Source of the DNA: Branchipolynoe longqiensis
Taxonomy: Eukaryota > Annelida > Polychaeta > Phyllodocida > Polynoidae
NCBI GenBank assembly: GCA_030323885.1
Contig: CM059189.1
Location: 48,429,015 to 48,493,014, forward strand
Reading direction: 5' to 3'
Length of the DNA stretch: 64,000 nt
Below the pieces are notes generated by a model. It saw only the letters and a program-made list of their open reading frames with translations, made no database searches and was not told the origin of the DNA. Below are positions 61,333 to 64,000 of the stretch, piece after piece (within the stretch, counting starts at the first letter, position 1; each line of letters starts with the position of its first letter). The translations under genes and the position numbers were made by a program.

Positions 61333-61900
61333 TACTCAGTGACGCACCATGTGAAGCTCCTTCGTCTCTACAAGTCGGGACTCGCACTCAGAACATGGCA
61401 AAACAAGTCCGCCCATCTTAAGAGATATCATATCTTCTGTGCCGCACATACGATTGATCCGCTGCAGCCATCCCTTTATGATCTCCTGTCCTTCCTAATG
61501 TTTTTGTCTGATTCATTGAAATCACCTGGCGCCGTATTTAATTATTTTAGTACAATTAAGATTTGGGTCTCGGGAGGTCCTGGTAATCACCCTGAATTTG
61601 CCTCCAACGAGATTGCTATTATGAAGCGCGCCATAATTAAGAATTCCAAGCACATTGTTTCTAGGGCGCCTCCGATTTCGCCTGGAGAGATACACAGAAT
61701 TATTCTGTTCTTAGTTAGGCTTACGCCTGTCCCCTATGTTGTTATCGGTCCAAGTCCCTCTTACAAGCGTTTAGGACAGCAGCCATGGTTGTCTTCCGGT
61801 GTGATAAACATTATACTCTCCATAGCCTAAGGAGGGGTGCTGCTCAAGCCTGTGAGGCTGCAGGCCTTCCCCTCCCAGGAATCATGGAGGCGGGAACCCG
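61309..61900 (+). pseudogene. Ngaro copy F tyrosine recombinase, internally deleted
   Basis: HHVKLLRLYKSGLALRTWQN, SPGAVFNYFSTIKIWVSGGP and PPISPGEIHRIILFLVRLTP form the N-terminal, DNA-binding half. The part with the first catalytic Arg is deleted. After a frame change HYTLHSLRRGAAQACEAAGL then LPGIMEAGTR appears and the sequence ends before the Trp and Tyr. No ATG at its start. It cannot be catalytic. Confidence 0.8.
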
Positions 61901-61969
61901 AGGAGGAGGGCAGCCTAAGGGACGATGCCCGAGGGTCCGGCGGAGGCGAGGTTTATCGAGACGGCCATG

Positions 61970-62300
61970 CTGTGGGGTAAGCGGAGAGACGGAACGCGGC
62001 ACATGCGCCGAGGCCCACTCCCCGCGATGTCCTCGGGAAGGAGGGCCCAGAGGGCAACCACCAGGTTGACGGCCTCAAGCTCGTGGATGCTGGGGAAGCG
62101 GCCGCGGAAGCCCTCGGTGTAGCCTGAGAATAGCAGGCGGTGGGCGAGAAAGCCCCGCCCCCCCGCCCCCGCCGCGGCAAGGAGCCAGAGCTCCCGGGTA
62201 CAAGTCCTGAGGGTGGGGTCGCGGGCACAGCCAGTTTCGAGGGTGGCGGCCGGGGCCATGTTGACCGTGTTGACGACCACCATGGTGTCCGCGACATCCT
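61970..62300 (-). pseudogene. Copy G RNase H fragments
   Basis: Minus strand: VADTMVVVNTVNMAPAATLE and CTRELWLLAAAG correspond to VNTDN ... CARQLWLLSAS in copy F, with the Asp of NTDN changed to Val. Next to it YTEGFRGRFPSIHELEAVNL (Glu box LEAVN) is a second copy of 62610-62700, a partial tandem duplication. Confidence 0.65.
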
Positions 62301-62307
62301 TTGGATT

Positions 62308-62605
62308 TGTTTGTTTGTTTGTTGTTGTTTTACATCCTAGCAACATCTAAGGTCATCAGGACGGGTACTGACTTGTGACAGTGAGCACTCATAGCGACTT
62401 TATAGTGCTGCCCCACTGGAAGACCAGGCCGCCAGCACCATGACCTGATATCCCACTCAGTCAAATTATCCTGACACTGAGCCAATCAGTCCTTGCCCTA
62501 TCTTAATAATGCCGAGTGCAGGGCTAGGAAGCAACAAGTATCAATTTTTAAGTCATTGGTTTGACTCGACTGGGGTTCGAACCCACAACCCCACAAACGT
62601 CCTTG
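62308..62605 (-). mobile_element. SINE1, minus strand
   Basis: The only antisense SINE1 seen. Its (AAAC)n tail is on the left (as GTTTGTTTGTTTG), the stem-loop at 62330-62365, and box B GGTTCGAACCC near 62573-62583. Flanks ACATCCTTTGG and ACGTCCTTGGG look like a mismatched target duplication inside the RNase H. Confidence 0.88.
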
Positions 62606-63375
62606 GGAAGGAGGGCCCAGAGGGCAACCACCAGGTTGACGGCCTCAAGCTTGTGGATGCTGGGGAAGCAGGGGTGGAAGCCCTCGGTGTAGGTCTGAGA
62701 ATAGCAGGCAGTGGGCGAGAAAGCCCCCCCCCCCACCCCCCCCAGGAGTCACACTCAATGACGAGGCTCCTCACCTCGGGCTCGCGGAGGAGGTGGAGGC
62801 CTTTAGAGGCGTGGCCGTACAGGGCAAACCAGATGGTCATGGTCTCGCTGTCGAGGGCGAAGCCCAGCCAGGTGAGGCAGACGGCCGGAGGGTGGCACTT
62901 CCCCAGGGCGACGTCCAGCCCAAGGGTGGCTGCCAGGTAGGTCCACTCACAGCCAATATAATCATCTACATATACCAGGGTGTGATAGCCTTCGCGCTGG
63001 AGGATCCAGGCCAGGGCTGCAGTGACCCGGACGCAGGCCACCCCTGAGGACCAGCAGCCGAAGGGGAGGGCGAGGTCGATGTAGGTGGCCCCGTCGAGGG
63101 TGATGCCGTACAACGGGCAGGCAGCGGGGTTGGCCCGGAGCTGGTGGTAGGCCCTGGATATGTCGACGGTCCATATGTAGGCGCCAGAGCCCTTGTGGAG
63201 GAGGCGGCGCCCCATATCCGCGACACACAGGAGCTTGTAGGTTTGGGGCTCCCGAGGTACTCCCAGCAGGGATGCTGGCGTTGGCGCTGCTCGCGGAGGG
63301 GTAGGAGAGGTCAACTATGACCCGCCTCTTACCTGGGTCGGACTTGGGCCGGGTCATCATGGAGGAGAACTGCAT
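62553..63375 (-). pseudogene. Copy G reverse transcriptase
   Basis: Minus strand: MMTRPKSDPGKRRVIVDLSY (near 63355), WTVDISRAYHQLRA (motif A Asp), LPFGCWSSGVACVRVT, LVYVDDY (box YVDD near 62960), LTWLGFALDSETMTIW, and IECDSWGGWGGG (RNase H start; usual SxL part degraded). A frame change near 63310 and truncations after VDDYIGCEW make it non-functional. Confidence 0.82.
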
Positions 63376-63783
63376 GCAGGGGGTGAAGGGGGGAACGTGG
63401 AAGGGGCCAGCGACGGCACCATGGGACAGCTCGGTGGCGAAGAAGTCCCAGAGGTGGGCCTTGTGCTCGGGTTAGTGTAAGTTGGGCGGGGTGGGACGTT
63501 GGTGGAGTAGTTGGCTGGAAAGCCAAACTCCAGCAGGTCGAAGTTGTGGTAGTCGCCGAGGCGGGCCCGCCAGCCGGGGATGCTGAGGCCTGAGTGGAGG
63601 GGGATGCGGGCGGCCAAAAAAATTAGAGAGGAGGGCTGCATAGGCCCTGGTGAAGTCTGGGTAGCGGGCCCAGGCCTCGTAAGAGGTGTGGGGCCAGATG
63701 GACAGGGGGGGGGCGGTACTCATGGGGGATGGGGCCGCATGAGGGGCGGTGGGGACGGTATCCTGGATGGCAGGGTCGACCAT
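63376..63783 (-). pseudogene. Copy G pol N-terminal segment
   Basis: Minus strand: WARYPDFTRAYAALLSNFFG (frame 1), IPLHSGLSIPGWRARLGDYH and LLEFGFPANYS (frame 2) match the copy F segment YLDIYAVV ... SGLKIPAWRALLLDYPY ... EYGWPLDY. Two frame changes. Confidence 0.65.
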
Positions 63784-63832
63784 GTCTGCGACGCACTCTC
63801 CGAGGTCGCTGGAGAGTGGGTGCTTTGTGCAG

Positions 63833-64000
63833 GGATGAAAGATATCCGCGATTTCGCGGATTTCAGGGATTTTTCCTGTAGCTAGAAGTGTATACTAATA
63901 CGGTGCTCAAACGCCGCAGCACTATAAGTGTATGCTAATATGTTGTTTTACACTGCAGCACCATCAGCATATACTAATGTGTGGTGCAGCACGATCAGCA
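63833..64000. mobile_element. Family Z 5' end at the window edge
   Basis: CAGGGATGAAAGATATCCGC then TTTCGCGGATTTCAGGGATT. The rest is a short tandem (CACTATAAGTGTATGCTAAT / GCAGCACCATCAGCATATAC) and leaves the window. Confidence 0.55.

Larger units (their letters stand above)
57640..61900 (+). mobile_element. Ngaro-like retrotransposon, copy F
   Basis: Leader with CTAACATGGGTAATTTGCA (shared with 23472), gag 57851-59118 in several frames, intact pol 59370-61280, pre-YR hairpin 61296-61332 and a YR truncated by an internal deletion and at its end. Ngaro elements are YR retrotransposons without methyltransferase, which fits. The element abuts the convergent copy G. Confidence 0.85.
61915..63800 (-). 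mobile_element. Ngaro-like retrotransposon pol region, copy G, minus strand
   Basis: Read right to left: pol N-terminus (63783-63357), RT (63375-62800), RNase H (62770-62610), SINE1 insertion (62605-62308), RNase H second part (62300-62150), and a duplicated first part of RNase H (62150-61970). Very GC-rich (CG-rich codons) compared with copy F, so it is a different lineage. Confidence 0.75.

Overview
This 64 kb window looks like nuclear DNA of an intron-rich, TE-rich animal, probably an aquatic invertebrate. The reasons are spliced exons with GT/AG borders on the + strand, several tyrosine-recombinase (YR) retrotransposons of DIRS and Ngaro type, tRNA-derived SINEs, non-LTR elements, LTR-element remnants, and many short inverted-repeat DNA transposons. 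I cannot name the species from sequence alone.

Host gene. Eleven exons on the + strand (196-46250) belong to one multi-Tudor-domain gene of the TDRD/RNF17/Qin kind. Vertebrate and insect relatives work in germline granules and the piRNA pathway. Phases agree across every exon junction, about 1.86 kb of coding sequence spread over 46 kb. The window holds the C-terminal half of one Tudor domain (exon 1), a linker (exons 2-3), the start of a second domain (exon 3, which carries a 1-nt frameshift), a complete Tudor domain spread over exons 4-7, a linker (exon 8) and most of a further domain (exons 9-11). The gene enters from the left and leaves without a recognised last exon. A GC-rich exon encoding a 197-residue OTU-family cysteine protease sits in the intron that splits a Tudor domain (26673-27274). 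Its splice acceptor is phase-compatible with the preceding Tudor exon, so it could be an alternative last exon or a nested gene.

Transposons by region. 0.6-5.7 kb: a nearly complete DIRS element (gag, RT-RNaseH-methyltransferase, overlapping YR) broken by a 58-bp SINE tail and two frameshifts. 7.7-11.5 kb: a DNA transposon with about 280-bp terminal inverted repeats around a broken cysteine-rich CXC protein gene. 12-20 kb: nested miniature inverted-repeat elements and a gypsy-like remnant. 21.2-24 kb: a solo DIRS end and an Ngaro-like YR end. 17-34 kb: a dense run of one tRNA-derived SINE family (SINE1), almost all in the sense orientation of the host gene. 35.6-40.1 kb: a decayed Ngaro element. 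47.9-52.2 kb: a second, gag-deleted DIRS. 52.2-57.1 kb: gypsy gag on the minus strand, a non-LTR retrotransposon and an Ngaro YR end. 57.6-63.8 kb: two convergent Ngaro elements, one with an intact 636-codon pol.

Most notable signals. (1) Three divergent Ngaro elements share a hairpin just upstream of the YR frame. Its 3' arm is a pyrimidine tract ending in CAG, and an indel in one arm is matched in the other, suggesting a structured, possibly splice-regulating RNA. (2) Ultra-short SINE tails start repeatedly at the base of a 3' stem-loop, each with its own target duplication. (3) An OTU exon lies inside a Tudor gene. (4) A 3' splice site is triplicated with spacings that keep frame. (5) SINE1 insertions show strong strand bias.
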